Assembly: GCA_017557085.1 (NCBI GenBank)
Contig: JAFZAR010000334.1
Location: 1 to 10,234 of the forward strand
From: Verrucomicrobiota bacterium
GTDB taxonomy: Bacteria; Verrucomicrobiota; Verrucomicrobiia; Limisphaerales; UBA1412
DNA: 10,234 bases
Direction of reading: 5' to 3'
Of this stretch, positions 1 through 6,631 are shown piece by piece (within the stretch, counting starts at the first letter, position 1; the number at the start of each line of letters is the position of its first letter). The translations under genes were made by a program, and so were the position numbers. Under the pieces are notes generated by a model. That model saw nothing but the letters and a program-made list of their open reading frames with translations, did no database searches and had not been told where the DNA came from.

Positions 1-1672
1 CATTGACAGCAACAGCATTCTTGGCCTTCTCTGTAGAAGCGAAGCTCACATTGATCGCGTTAAGATTGATTACTGAGTTGGAAATCATGTTCAGATCATA
101 ATCCGTTTTCAAAACAAAATTAGTGATCCCGATTGTCCCCAAGTCGGCCGTCAGATTCTCCACACCAACATTACCAGCAACGACGATTTTTTCGGATTCG
201 ATCGTCAAATCATTGGCAACCTTTACGGCGCCATTAGCTTGCAACCCCAAGGCATTGATTTTATCCAAAGTCAGCTCCGTACTTAAACCCACCTGAGTAC
301 CACTATTCTTGACGTTTAAATCCACCGTCCCGGAAAGAACACCGGAAGCATTGGTATCACTCAAGATATCTCGCCAGGTAGCGAGATCCAGATTTAATTT
401 AGCATGGAGAGCAGAATCATCCGCACCACTGCCATTCTCACCCCAGCAAATCACCATCGGCTTGGATATCTCTGCAGCTACAAATTCTTTATCTCCTTGG
501 ATACCTTTGCCATGCAGCTTCGCCAGAGTCATGGTCGTCTTTGCCATATCCACCGTCAAATCAACATCCGACTCCAAAGAGACTGGCAAACTAGCCGTTT
601 CACCCGTCAGCAGAGTCACATCTCTGAGTTGCGACTGCGCTTTCAGAATGTATGTATTCAGAGAATCTGCGGCTTGAATGGAACCTTTAGAACTGATAAA
701 AGTCTTCTCAAACTTCACTCCGGTCATATCCGAAAGAGTATTCAACAAACGGCTGTCCACTCCGCTGACTTCATAATTGATATTTGCGCTCAAATCGGAC
801 AAATCCAAAGTACCATTGACAGCAATCTTAGCCAACTCCTCTGAACCTTTATTCAAGGCAACAACAAGTTTTTGGATCTCAGAAAGTGACAAACCCAGAT
901 CTAACGCCAACTGCTCATCCTGAAGAGTCGCAAACATACCACGGGTTTGAGTGAAATCCCATTTCACAGGACCGGAGATGATGCCGGGCATCATCTCTTT
1001 AGTCAAAGGCACCACCAGATCTGCCAGGAAAGCACCACCCATATACTGCTCCGGCTCCGCTTTATAATTACTGCCCATATAGAAGTCTAAATCGGTGGTC
1101 ACGTTCACCTTGCCGGATAACTCCGTACCGATTCCCGCTCCGGCCACATTGACCTTCATCAGATCCGCGCCCATCACACTGTTATCGGCACCGATCATCT
1201 TCCATTTCACGGTACTGTCCTTGACAGTGACTTTATCCACCTGCAATGCCATGGGTGGTTTATTTGTATCACTTTCACCACTGAACATCTTCAGCACGGC
1301 AGCCAGATTACCACCATCGGGAGTCTGTACGATATTAACCAGACCTTTATCCAGATAAACCTCTTTAATGCTGAAGGATGCAAACGAAAGATCCAACTTG
1401 TTCAATTCTGCTAAGACCTCGCCGGCTTCCAGGATAGTCTCCTCTCCATTCGGAGTGACCTTGAGCCCTTTCACATCCACTTTGGACAGTCCGCTCACTT
1501 TAACAGAATCGGCCTTGATCTCCATCTGCAGAAAATTCCCTGCGATGGGCAAAGCCACTTTAGTTAAGAAAAATGAACTGGTGATGATGAAATAAGCCAA
1601 AAACACCAATACGATAAGCGCACCACCTGTGATAGGAAGCCACTTCTTCCAATTAATTCCTTTTAGACTCAT
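1..1672 (-). CDS. AsmA/TamB-like envelope protein, N-terminal part (runs off left edge)
   Basis: An uninterrupted leftward reading frame of 557 codons starts at ATG 1670-1672 and has no stop before the window edge, so the C-terminus is missing. The protein opens with a short basic stretch (NWKKW) and one hydrophobic membrane segment at about residues 12-33. The rest is extended beta-type sequence rich in alternating V/L/D/T/S with 'DL', 'NV' and 'G' turns. The early part has the AsmA-like pattern of a 'VKVSGLSKVDVKGLKV' strand pair followed by 'LDKGLVNI...DGGNLAAVL' at about residues 107-127. AsmA-family proteins are inner-membrane-anchored periplasmic proteins, several of which carry phospholipids to the outer membrane; that role here is inference from family. 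No Shine-Dalgarno sequence is visible before the ATG, only an A/T-rich stretch. It lies downstream of argS on the same strand, but a likely terminator separates them. Confidence 0.72.
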   Translation of the reverse strand, partial: MSLKGINWKKWLPITGGALIVLVFLAYFIITSSFFLTKVALPIAGNFLQMEIKADSVKVSGLSKVDVKGLKVTPNGEETILEAGEVLAELNKLDLSFASFSIKEVYLDKGLVNIVQTPDGGNLAAVLKMFSGESDTNKPPMALQVDKVTVKDSTVKWKMIGADNSVMGADLMKVNVAGAGIGTELSGKVNVTTDLDFYMGSNYKAEPEQYMGGAFLADLVVPLTKEMMPGIISGPVKWDFTQTRGMFATLQDEQLALDLGLSLSEIQKLVVALNKGSEELAKIAVNGTLDLSDLSANINYEVSGVDSRLLNTLSDMTGVKFEKTFISSKGSIQAADSLNTYILKAQSQLRDVTLLTGETASLPVSLESDVDLTVDMAKTTMTLAKLHGKGIQGDKEFVAAEISKPMVICWGENGSGADDSALHAKLNLDLATWRDILSDTNASGVLSGTVDLNVKNSGTQVGLSTELTLDKINALGLQANGAVKVANDLTIESEKIVVAGNVGVENLTADLGTIGITNFVLKTDYDLNMISNSVINLNAINVSFASTEKAKNAVAVN

Positions 1673-1783
1673 AGCTTTAACTTAAAAAAATTTAAAATAA
1701 ACCTCTACGCAATAAACCACCACTCGTGCCCTTGCATGAGAGCTACAAAAGAATGTACCTTTCAGACGACGATTTTTAAAGCT

Positions 1784-1811
1784 GAAAATGACCGGCAAGC
1801 CGGTCATTTTC
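1784..1811 (-). terminator. Probable intrinsic terminator after argS
   Basis: This is a perfect inverted repeat: GAAAATGACCGGC (1784-1796), two bases, then its exact complement (1799-1811). It begins 29 bases past the argS stop, in the gap before the AsmA-like gene. The stem has a GC core flanked by A4/T4 tracts, so it could stop transcription on either strand. The leftward strand has only four Ts directly at the base of the stem, so strength is uncertain. Confidence 0.6.
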
Positions 1812-1840
1812 ACAAAATTTTCTCAATTCACTCTAGAGAT

Positions 1841-3592
1841 CTACATCTCTTCCAAAGTTTCCAGTCCTAAGGTCTGCAAACCGATGCGGAGCACCTGAGC
1901 CGTTGCGTAACACAATGCTAAACGTGAATTCCGAGTCATCGGCTCCACATCCGCTTTCAGCACAGGACATTCTTCATAAAATGAAGCAAAGAAACCGGAC
2001 AACTCATAAATATAATTACACAGAATATTTGGTTTAGAATCATCCGCCGCCTGCTGCAATACGATTCCAAAGGAAAGCAGATGCTTGGCCAGCGCTAATT
2101 CCTTGGGCTGATTCAAGTTGAGTTGATCCGCCTCCACTTTCATCGGATCGAACGCCGTTCCCACAGACTCTTTATACTTGCGGAAAATACTCCGTATCCG
2201 TGTATAGGCGTAGAGCAGATAAGGTGCTGTATTTCCATTGAATGCCAGCATCTTATCCCAATTAAACATATAATCGCTCTGGCGATTGGGAAGCAGATCC
2301 GCGTATTTTACGGCTCCAATCCCAACCACACGGGCGATATTCTTGCGAACCGCTTCCGGCAAAGAGGGATTTTTCTCCGTCACCACTTTCATAGCACGTT
2401 CTTCGGCTTCATCTAACAGATCCGACAATTTAACTGTTTCACCGGAACGTGTTTTGAAAGGCTTGCCGTCACTCCCTAAAATCGTCCCAAACCAGACATG
2501 AGACAACTGAACATTGACTTCGCCTTTCCAACGCTTGAAAATGGAAAAGATTTGTTTGAAGTGGAGCTGCTGTCTGCCATCCGTCACATAAATGATGCGG
2601 TTTGGTTTCCAATTTTCAATGCGATACTCCAATGTTGCCAGATCTGTTGTCGCGTAGTTGGATGCACCATCCCTCTTTTGAACGAGTGCTGGATGTTCTT
2701 TCAACTCCGGATCGTCCTCAAAAAAGACTACGTAAGCTCCTTCGCTTTCACGAGCGATCCCTTTCTCCACCAAATCTTTTACAACATCTTTGAGACGATC
2801 ATTATAAAAACTTTCGCCTAATGTATAATCAAACTGCACTCCCAACCGATGATACATCTCATCAAATTGGATTTGAGACAGTTGGATCATTTTTCTCCAA
2901 ATCTCCAAATTCTCTTTATCGCCGTCTTGGAGTTTGACCAGTTCCCGGCGGGCCGCTTCCAGCACAGCAGGATCCTGCTCTGAGGCCGCATTCACCTTTT
3001 TGTAAAGACGTTCCATCTCACCAATGGGATCCTGTTCAAGAGCTTGCTGATCCAACTCTTGTTTCCAACCCAGAAGGAGCTTGCCAAATTGAGTGCCCCA
3101 ATCACCGATATGGTTATCGCTGATGACCTTATTCCCCAGCAAACGATGGATCCTGGCCAGGCACGCTCCTAAAACTGTCGAACGGATGTGCCCAACATGC
3201 ATCGGTTTAGCCACATTGGGCGAACTGAAATCCAGAACGATAGTCTCTGGATTTTCCCTGGGCAGAATAAAAGGCTTGTTTGTTTTACAAGCCTGAGCAA
3301 TGGCACCCGATATCGCTTCGGGCAGCAGTTTGAAATTGAGGAATCCCGGCCCCGCAATCTCGACCTGGACATGAAGGGCATCCAGCCCAGTCAGTTTTTC
3401 CACCACCTGAGCCGCTAATTCGCGAGGATTCCGTTTAAGCGCCTTGGCCAGAGCAATCAAACACGGGGATTGATAATCACCAAAACGCGTATCGCGGCAA
3501 GGCATTAAAATTATTTGAGGTAAATCATCGGCATCCGGAACGGCAGCTCTCACCGCACGTTTCAGCTCCGCTTCTATAAGTAAATGCAGCAT
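1841..3592 (-). CDS. argS: Arginine--tRNA ligase
   Basis: This class I aminoacyl-tRNA synthetase of 583 residues, a normal bacterial length, charges tRNA-Arg with arginine using ATP in the cytoplasm. The N-terminal additional domain covers about residues 1-110 (GPGFLNFKL at 81-89). The catalytic domain has the HIGH-type signature as HVGH at 132-135, within 'DFSSPNVAKPMHVGHIRST'. 'DNHIGDWGTQFG' follows at 159-170. The KMSKS position is replaced by 'GSDGKPFKTRSG' at 373-384, as is usual for ArgRS. The C-terminal DALR anticodon-binding domain starts near 'YLLYAYTRIRSI' (458-469) and ends in the family-typical 'LEEM'. The ATG at 3592 is preceded by AAAGGAAC, a good ribosome binding site. The EIIA gene ends 19 bases upstream, so the two are probably co-transcribed. 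No defect is seen. Confidence 0.97.
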   Translation of the reverse strand: MLHLLIEAELKRAVRAAVPDADDLPQIILMPCRDTRFGDYQSPCLIALAKALKRNPRELAAQVVEKLTGLDALHVQVEIAGPGFLNFKLLPEAISGAIAQACKTNKPFILPRENPETIVLDFSSPNVAKPMHVGHIRSTVLGACLARIHRLLGNKVISDNHIGDWGTQFGKLLLGWKQELDQQALEQDPIGEMERLYKKVNAASEQDPAVLEAARRELVKLQDGDKENLEIWRKMIQLSQIQFDEMYHRLGVQFDYTLGESFYNDRLKDVVKDLVEKGIARESEGAYVVFFEDDPELKEHPALVQKRDGASNYATTDLATLEYRIENWKPNRIIYVTDGRQQLHFKQIFSIFKRWKGEVNVQLSHVWFGTILGSDGKPFKTRSGETVKLSDLLDEAEERAMKVVTEKNPSLPEAVRKNIARVVGIGAVKYADLLPNRQSDYMFNWDKMLAFNGNTAPYLLYAYTRIRSIFRKYKESVGTAFDPMKVEADQLNLNQPKELALAKHLLSFGIVLQQAADDSKPNILCNYIYELSGFFASFYEECPVLKADVEPMTRNSRLALCYATAQVLRIGLQTLGLETLEEM

Positions 3593-3611
3593 GTTCCTTT
3601 AAAATGAGCAA

Positions 3612-4091
3612 TCAGGCATTTCTGGGAGAAGGTTCAGAGAATTCCTTGATCACGTTGAAAATTTCCTCTGCGGTTTTAGCTTCTTCTATTGCCTGACGCA
3701 TATCTTTGCGATGCAGCAATCTAGCAATATTACCCAGTGTCTGAAGATGTTTCTGAAACTGACCTTGAGGAACGAGAAAGAGAACGACAAATTTTACCGG
3801 TTGATTATCTAATGCATCAAAATTGACCCCATCTGAAGAACGACCGAAAACACCAATGACATCATCGATCAACTGAGTCGAAGCATGAGGAAGTCCCACA
3901 CCAAAGCCAACTCCCGTACTCATCGAACTTTCTCTTTTCTTCACAGCCTCTACAATCTGAGGGGCTTTTTCTGCGGTGATCTTACCGCAATCAACCAGTT
4001 TTTGGATCAACTCATCAATAACTTCCCAACGATTTTTAGAATCCATTTGGGTGATGATCTGATCAACGGATAAAATACTTGCTAGCGTCAT
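3612..4091 (-). CDS. ptsN: PTS EIIA-2 domain protein (nitrogen-type, PtsN-like)
   Basis: This is a single-domain protein of 159 residues, the usual size of EIIA-Ntr. The phospho-acceptor histidine is H69 in 'STGVGFGVGLPHAST', which matches the family signature 'STGIGxGIAIPH'. 'VVLFLVPQGQFQKHLQTLGNIARLL' in the C-terminal half matches the family's conserved 'HL..L..ia..l' helix. In known systems EIIA-Ntr receives phosphate from NPr/HPr and acts mainly as a regulator (potassium and nitrogen balance, stress) rather than moving sugar. No sugar-specific EIIB/EIIC gene lies beside it, which fits that role. The ATG at 4091 has only a weak purine run (GAGAAG) before it. It precedes argS by 19 bases. 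The family assignment is firm; the physiological role here is inferred. Confidence 0.9.
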   Translation of the reverse strand: MTLASILSVDQIITQMDSKNRWEVIDELIQKLVDCGKITAEKAPQIVEAVKKRESSMSTGVGFGVGLPHASTQLIDDVIGVFGRSSDGVNFDALDNQPVKFVVLFLVPQGQFQKHLQTLGNIARLLHRKDMRQAIEEAKTAEEIFNVIKEFSEPSPRNA

Positions 4092-4162
4092 AAAGGCTTC
4101 TCGTTATACTAGTTAAACCACAAACAGGAAATAATTCCGCCCATGAGGGACAACGCAAAGCC

Positions 4163-4184
4163 ACTTGGAATGCAAATTCCAAGT
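4163..4184. repeat. Perfect inverted repeat (hairpin) in the ptsN upstream region
   Basis: ACTTGGAAT (4163-4171), loop GCAA, then the exact complement ATTCCAAGT (4176-4184). The stem can lengthen slightly through CAA(A)G/CTTG on the flanks. It sits about 70 bases before the ptsN start. There is no T tract on either side, so it is not a simple terminator. It could be a leader RNA element for ptsN or part of a dispersed palindromic repeat. One window cannot decide between these. Confidence 0.5.
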
Positions 4185-4354
4185 CTTGACGCGCAGAGGA
4201 GCCCCCACGGTGCCTTTTTATTATTGCCCTCAAAAAACATTTGGCAAGCGTATTTCCAAAAAAACACACTATCGGCTTCTTTTTGAAAAGTAAGAATCTT
4301 TCTTTAGCCTTGCATAATTCCTCTTTTGGGCTTACACTTCTACTCATGTGAGAG

Positions 4355-4371
4355 GCAGGTCGCCTACCTGC
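4355..4371. repeat. Short hairpin upstream of the 6S RNA promoter region
   Basis: GCAGGT (4355-4360), loop CGCCT, ACCTGC (4366-4371). On the + strand it is followed within a few bases by TTGTTCTTTTT, so it could act as a weak rightward terminator shielding the 6S RNA gene. It could also be an operator or the edge of a repeat. No gene upstream on the + strand would obviously need a terminator here. Confidence 0.35.
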
Positions 4372-4373
4372 AG

Positions 4374-4400
4374 TTGTTCTTTTTAATGACTTCTTAAATA
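4374..4400 (+). promoter_or_regulatory. Candidate promoter for the 6S RNA (and rarA operon)
   Basis: TTGTTC (4374-4379) could serve as a -35 box and TAAATA (4395-4400) as a -10 box. The spacer is 15 bases, shorter than the ideal 17. The -10 candidate lies 8 bases before the predicted RNA 5' end at 4409, the right distance for a start site. Support is positional only. Promoter consensus in this lineage is not known to me. Confidence 0.33.
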
Positions 4401-4408
4401 TTGGAAGT

Positions 4409-4600
4409 AACCCCTTTCCCTGCGTTGTTCGTGCTTAGAAGCAAATCCTTGAACCGTAATTATATGTAGGAAGGGACTCTGGCCGCGGACGTTGATGTGC
4501 AGGCCTGCCTTGAGTAGGAAACACGTGACCCGTCGGACCTGTCCCATTGTTTCTCGTTCCGTTCAAAGGAACTGTTCACACGGCAAATGCGGGGTTTTTT
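4409..4600 (+). ncRNA. ssrS: Candidate 6S RNA
   Basis: About 190 bases fold by hand into one long, interrupted hairpin. Closing helix: AACCCC (4409-4414) with GGGGTT (4591-4596). Next: GCGTT (4422-4426) with AATGC (4586-4590), and TCGTG (4429-4433) with CACGG (4579-4583). Then TCCTTGAAC (4446-4454) pairs with GTTCAAAGGA (4561-4570), with one bulged A. An unpaired central bubble (about 4455-4472 and 4546-4560) follows. Beyond it lie GGGAC (4473-4477) with GTCCC (4541-4545), GG/CCG/CGG segments (4481-4488) with 4530-4539, and ACGT (4489-4492) with ACGT (4523-4526). The 3' end is a six-T tract (4595-4600). A long duplex with a central bubble that mimics an open promoter is the hallmark of 6S RNA, which binds the housekeeping RNA polymerase. 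The setting beside rarA and the folate cyclo-ligase gene is typical of 6S genes. No covariance search was possible; the ends are approximate. Confidence 0.78.
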
Positions 4601-4620
4601 GTAATGGGAGACAGCGGAAA

Positions 4621-6057
4621 ATGGCGAATAAAAACTACCCCTCTGGGGACAATGAAACACAAGGCGAACTCTTTCCCAGTCAGACACCTGTGGTAAACCA
4701 TACCACTTCTACTGAGGATAGATCGAATGAGATTTTGAAAAAGAGACTGGACGCTGCTCAACCGCTTGCCGCGAGGATGCGTCCAAGAACTCTTGAAGAA
4801 TTTATTGGCCAAGGACATATACTCGCACCAGGATTACTGCTCCGTCGGGCTATCGAAGCAGACCGTATCCAGTCACTGATCCTTTACGGACCACCCGGTA
4901 CTGGAAAAACAAGTCTCGCCACTTTGATCGCGGCTCATACTCAAACCTATTTTGAACGGTTGAGCGGCGTAGAATCGAACGCTTCAGATATCCGCCGTGT
5001 CCTGCTTTCGGCAATGAACCGCCTTTCCAATACCGGACGGCCAACTCTGCTTTTCATCGATGAGATACACCGCTTCAACAAACCTCAGCAGGACTTACTG
5101 TTACCAGATGTAGAATCTGGTATCATCCGTCTTATTGGGGCGACGACACATAATCCCTTTCTTTTTATCAATGCACCGCTGGTATCCCGCTCTCAAATAT
5201 TTGAACTAAAACCGCTTTCTCGTGAAGAACTTCTCAAGCTTCTCCATGTATCATTGGAAGATAAAGAGCGAGGTTTAGGTCTGCGAAAGATCCAGGCCGA
5301 TGAAGAGGCTCTTCAGCATCTGGCCGTATTATCCGATGGCGACGCTCGTAAAGCTCTCAATTCCTTGGAAATCGCGGCATTGACGACTCCTCCAGATCCC
5401 GATGGAACTATTCACATCACTCTAGCCTGCGCAGAGGAATCCATACAGAAAAAAGCAGTCGTTTATGACACAGATGGGGACGCTCATTATGACACCATTT
5501 CCGCTTTTATCAAATCTATGCGCGGCGGCGATCCCGATGCAGCTATCTACTGGCTAGCCAAGATGATCCACGCGGGAGAAGATCCCCGATTCATTGCCCG
5601 GCGCATCGCTATTTGCGCAGCGGAAGATGTGGGCTTGGCAGATCCCATGGCTCTCGTTCTGGCCAACGCTGCTGTCCAGGTTTCTGAATTCATAGGCTGG
5701 CCGGAAGCTCGTATCCCTCTGGCGGAAGCGGCTATCTATATTGCTACCGCTTATAAAAGCAACAGTGCTATCATGGCCATTGATTCGGCATTATCGGATG
5801 TTCGTTCAGGGAAAACAATTCCCGTTCCGGATATTCTTAAAGATTCTCATTACTCTGGCGCGGAAAAACTGGGACATGGAAACGATTATCTTTATGCCCA
5901 TAACTTCCCCGGTCACTTCGTCCCTCAGGATTATCTGGGCGCGGATCGCACTTATTATGTTCCTAATGAACTGGGTACCGAAAAGAAAATCAAAGAACGT
6001 AGTCAGCCCTGGCGCGACGCATTGAAAAAGATACGTAAAAAGAGTGAGGATGAATGA
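4621..6057 (+). CDS. rarA: Replication-associated recombination protein A (RarA/MgsA AAA+ ATPase)
   Basis: This is a 478-residue AAA+ ATPase of the RarA/MgsA/WRNIP1 family, related to clamp-loader subunits, that acts at stalled replication forks. 'PLAARMRPRTLEEFIGQ' (48-64) is the family's entry motif. Walker A is GPPGTGKT (90-97). Walker B is LLFIDEIHRFNK (143-154). Sensor 1 is GATTHNP (173-179) and the arginine-finger region is VSRSQIF (188-194). The tetramerisation and C-terminal domains follow, with 'YLYAHNFPGHFVPQDYLG' near the end, typical of the family. The frame stays open to an ATG at 4492, but those 43 codons lie in the 6S RNA and look non-coding. ATG 4621 has GGGAG ten bases upstream. 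About 47 residues precede the family core, longer than usual, and include QGELF (14-18). The gene overlaps the next one by 8 bases. Confidence 0.95.
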   Translation: MANKNYPSGDNETQGELFPSQTPVVNHTTSTEDRSNEILKKRLDAAQPLAARMRPRTLEEFIGQGHILAPGLLLRRAIEADRIQSLILYGPPGTGKTSLATLIAAHTQTYFERLSGVESNASDIRRVLLSAMNRLSNTGRPTLLFIDEIHRFNKPQQDLLLPDVESGIIRLIGATTHNPFLFINAPLVSRSQIFELKPLSREELLKLLHVSLEDKERGLGLRKIQADEEALQHLAVLSDGDARKALNSLEIAALTTPPDPDGTIHITLACAEESIQKKAVVYDTDGDAHYDTISAFIKSMRGGDPDAAIYWLAKMIHAGEDPRFIARRIAICAAEDVGLADPMALVLANAAVQVSEFIGWPEARIPLAEAAIYIATAYKSNSAIMAIDSALSDVRSGKTIPVPDILKDSHYSGAEKLGHGNDYLYAHNFPGHFVPQDYLGADRTYYVPNELGTEKKIKERSQPWRDALKKIRKKSEDE

Positions 6058-6631
6058 GCCTTTGAAAACAGAAAAAGCCCTTTTGAGGAAGAATATACGG
6101 AAAAAAACTTCAGAGGCTGAACCTCAAGTTCTCAAAGAAGAAAGCCGGATCATTTGTAAACTTCTGGAAGAATCTAAATTCTGGAAAGACTCTCAGCACA
6201 TATTGATGTTTGTCCCGATGAAGGATGAACCAGATATCTCACCACTGCACCGCCTCGCCCTACAGGAGAAGAAACACCTTTATCTGCCTCAGTACAATCC
6301 TCTGAAAGGAATTTATGACATTGCCGAAATACACAATCTGGAACGGGATCTTCAAGTTGGGAAATACGGAATCTTAGAACCTGTTACTCAATACACTACA
6401 AAGGAAAACATTGACATGACTCTGGTTCCTGGTCTAGCATTTGATCGGTCTGGTTACAGACTGGGACGGGGGAAAGGTTTTTATGATCGACTCCTGGTCG
6501 ATTTGCCTGGAATGAAGTGCGGTATCTGCTGGTCATGGTCGCTTCTGACTTCATTGCCTGTTGAACCTCACGATTGCCGTGTCAACTTTTTAGCGACTTC
6601 TCCCAAGATATACTCGTGCGTAGATGAATAA
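6050..6631 (+). CDS. ygfA: 5-formyltetrahydrofolate cyclo-ligase
   Basis: This 193-residue cytoplasmic enzyme converts 5-formyltetrahydrofolate to 5,10-methenyltetrahydrofolate using ATP, returning stored folate to the one-carbon pool. The N-terminus has the usual basic 'KALLRKNIRKK'. 'MFVPMKDEPDIS' (53-64) carries the conserved glutamate region. The nucleotide-binding signature is 'VPGLAFDRSGYRLGRGKGFYDR' (126-147, GRGKGFYD core at 139-146). 'LPVEPHD' (169-175) is the typical C-terminal motif. ATG 6050 was chosen over an in-frame GTG at 6044. It has a purine run (AAGAG) 5 bases upstream and gives the same 8-base ATGAATRA overlap with the gene before as the next junction downstream. Also known as MTHFS or fthC. 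6S RNA genes lie directly upstream of this gene in gammaproteobacteria; here rarA stands between them. Confidence 0.93.
   Translation: MNEPLKTEKALLRKNIRKKTSEAEPQVLKEESRIICKLLEESKFWKDSQHILMFVPMKDEPDISPLHRLALQEKKHLYLPQYNPLKGIYDIAEIHNLERDLQVGKYGILEPVTQYTTKENIDMTLVPGLAFDRSGYRLGRGKGFYDRLLVDLPGMKCGICWSWSLLTSLPVEPHDCRVNFLATSPKIYSCVDE

Larger units (their letters stand above)
4092..4408. other. Divergent intergenic region, no convincing gene
   Basis: These 317 bases separate the leftward ptsN-argS unit from the rightward 6S RNA/rarA unit. They should contain both promoters. They hold two clear hairpins (4163-4184 and 4355-4371), a smaller palindrome GGAA-ATAA-TTCC near 4127-4138, a GC-rich patch near 4189-4215, and A/T-rich DNA elsewhere. 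A leftward open frame (ATG at 4347) crosses it but overlaps the start of ptsN and has no family-like features. No tRNA or known riboswitch was recognised. Confidence 0.6.

Noticed and set aside
404..844. Rightward frame of 146 codons in the left region
   Set aside because: It lies opposite the continuous AsmA-like frame and translates to low-quality sequence rich in His, Gln and Ser.
2440..2475. Apparent loss of the KMSKS motif in ArgRS
   Set aside because: Most bacterial arginyl-tRNA synthetases lack a canonical KMSKS; the GSDGKPFKTRSG form seen here is normal.
4063..4347. Leftward open frame of 94 codons between the 6S RNA region and ptsN
   Set aside because: It overlaps the start of ptsN by 29 bases, crosses hairpins and a GC-rich patch, and its product shows no recognisable domain or consistent coding character.
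4492..4620. 5' extension of rarA by 43 codons
   Set aside because: The added residues are rich in Cys, Arg and His and lie inside the predicted 6S RNA. ATG 4621 has a Shine-Dalgarno-like GGGAG and leads into a more plausible N-terminus.
6044..6049. GTG start for the folate cyclo-ligase
   Set aside because: It adds only two residues, and ATG 6050 reproduces the overlap pattern seen at the next junction. GTG remains possible.
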